A stretch of 37,839 nucleotides of DNA from a bacterium (GTDB lineage Bacteria > Verrucomicrobiota > Verrucomicrobiia > Limisphaerales > UBA11358). Positions within the stretch are counted from its first letter, which is position 1. Every line of letters begins with the position of its first letter. Under the pieces are notes generated by a model, which searched no databases, was not told where the DNA came from, and saw only the letters and a list, made by a program, of their open reading frames with translations. The stretch is from positions 1 to 37,839 of the forward strand of contig JAJXYT010000207.1 in assembly GCA_021780375.1 (NCBI GenBank). The letters are read 5' to 3'. Both the position numbers and the translations under genes were made by a program. Shown here in pieces: positions 37,383 through 37,839 of the stretch.

Positions 37383-37389
37383 GCCTAAC
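37383..37389 (-). other. Upstream integron core site
   Basis: On the minus strand GTTAGGC (37389-37383) precedes the HNH start by 8 bp and fits the G-T-T-R-R-R-Y cassette boundary, where integrase joins cassettes or attI. To its right (37390-37474) no matching R-Y-Y-Y-A-A-C partner was found; a hairpin GGCATGAGTTGAGG/CCTCAATCATGCC (37401-37474), with one unpaired G, is present instead. The missing partner may be attI, or an attC broken by the IS110 remnant. Confidence 0.65.
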
Positions 37390-37469
37390 GACAAAAAGAA
37401 GGCATGAGTTGAGGGAGTTGACGCGGTGGGCGACAACTATTAATGACAGCTAAACCAATAACCTCAATC

Positions 37470-37616
37470 ATGCCTATGAAAACCAATACGCTCGTAAACG
37501 CTGAAACGCAAGCAAACCTTGAAACGGCCGTCCGCATCGAACAACTCAAGCTGGGAGTGGACTGGCACGCCGATCATTTCCGGGTGGTCCGGATGAACTC
37601 TGACCGGCTCGATTGA
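37470..37616 (+). pseudogene. IS110-family transposase, N-terminal remnant
   Basis: A 48-residue frame begins MPMKTNTLVNAETQANLETA. It continues to VDWHADHFRVVRMNSDRLD and stops at 37614. LGVDWHADHFRVVR is the N-terminal catalytic strand (first Asp of the RuvC-like DEDD fold) of IS110 transposases common in Verrucomicrobiota; full proteins are about 320-400 residues. After the Arg-Met the expected sequence is lost. No downstream transposase domain is in the window. It lies beside an integron core, a known target type for some IS110/IS1111 elements. Confidence 0.65.
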
Positions 37617-37626
37617 GTCCCTGTAA

Positions 37627-37769
37627 GCCTGTCTCGCCATAGCTTCTGGGCGACGGCGGATGTTTAGCCGGCCCGTCGCGCCGCAGCCTTGGCGAAGGCG
37701 GAAGGCCCTCGTCCGCGCTGCCAACCGAAATTAAGTCGGCCTGCCTCGCCGTAGCATTGGCCAAGGCGG
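37627..37769. repeat. Three degenerate copies of a TAGC-centred palindromic unit
   Basis: The units lie at 37627-37659, 37671-37701 and 37739-37769. They share the form GCC-Y-G-Y-C-K-CGCC-R-YAGC-Y-TTGGCGAAGGCGG and are each self-complementary, e.g. CGCCGCAGCCTTGGCGAAGG. The minus-strand copy at 36571-36598 is a fourth. Such units are dispersed in many environmental genomes. No gene is supported between 37617 and 37839. Confidence 0.6.
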
Positions 37770-37794
37770 GAGTTCCCGGTTCGAGGTCTGCCAA

Positions 37795-37831
37795 CGGAAA
37801 AGGGAAAACCTTTTCCGCGTATTATTTTTTT
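37795..37831 (+). terminator. Probable intrinsic terminator
   Basis: A perfect 9-bp stem CGGAAAAGG (37795-37803) and CCTTTTCCG (37809-37817), with a GAAAA loop, is followed by GTATTATTTTTTT. It is the best T-tract hairpin in the window and would end plus-strand transcription at the right edge. Confidence 0.5.
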
Positions 37832-37839
37832 GCCTGTTG

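Noticed and set aside
37401-37474. CRISPR or tRNA-like structure at the right edge
   Set aside because: It is one hairpin with one unpaired base, no repeat-spacer pattern and no anticodon arm; better explained by integron or insertion-sequence ends.
37464-37724. An 86-residue minus-strand frame opposite the transposase remnant
   Set aside because: The plus strand carries the IS110-like motif; the minus frame has no supporting motif.

Overview
The window looks like a chromosomal segment of a GC-rich Gram-negative bacterium, most likely of the Verrucomicrobiota or a close PVC relative. I infer this from gene content and repeat style, not from a marker gene. The signs are outer-membrane-type lipoprotein and secreted LamG proteins, a zinc-ribbon serine/threonine kinase with a cognate sigma factor, a GNAT-aminotransferase fusion, a GldG/DUF4340 ABC operon, and a very high density of intergenic palindromes. 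No rRNA or tRNA was recognised. Many starts lack an obvious Shine-Dalgarno sequence.

Layout. 1-4.3 kb: the C-terminal half of an OpgC-like membrane acyltransferase behind an odd N-terminus, an EVE-domain protein, a YggS-type PLP protein, a small unknown protein, a lipoprotein, a truncated cupin, an EamA transporter and a rhodanese. 4.3-7.8 kb: a nucleoside diphosphate kinase-like protein, a low-GC membrane protein, and a plsY/GNAT-aminotransferase pair whose second gene carries an in-frame palindromic repeat. 7.9-10.4 kb: a large nested palindrome, an FHA/zinc-finger/membrane gene split by an amber codon, and an M48 protease. 10.5-14.2 kb: a conserved housekeeping block, SRP RNA - dnaX - ybaB/ebfC - recR, followed by a HAD hydrolase. 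14.3-24.7 kb: envelope and stress genes (LamG protein, CbpA-type DnaJ, HtrA/DegP protease, FKBP isomerase, tail-specific protease, MsrA) and gapA. 24.8-27.5 kb: a decayed sigma-factor/kinase cluster with two apparent deletions, then a DUF2721 protein. 27.9-31.1 kb: an SDR epimerase, trxB and a secreted unknown protein. 31.2-36.0 kb: a four-gene ABC operon with 4-bp overlaps (ATPase, permease, GldG, DUF4340). 36.0-37.8 kb: an accessory end holding one low-GC HNH endonuclege gene packaged as an integron cassette with its own attC site, beside the N-terminal remnant of an IS110-type transposase and several copies of a short palindrome.

Two things stand out. First, there is an HNH nuclease integron cassette with an attC site (36603-36702) that contains the gene's stop codon, next to an IS110 remnant. 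Second, a family of about 70-bp GTAGC-bounded palindromes occurs between genes, provides or abuts stop codons of neighbours, and in one case lies in frame inside a coding sequence, much as palindromic elements do in Rickettsia. Several genes are broken in place (FHA gene, kinase, sigma factor, cupin, transposase). Sequencing or assembly error cannot be excluded for any of them from this window alone.
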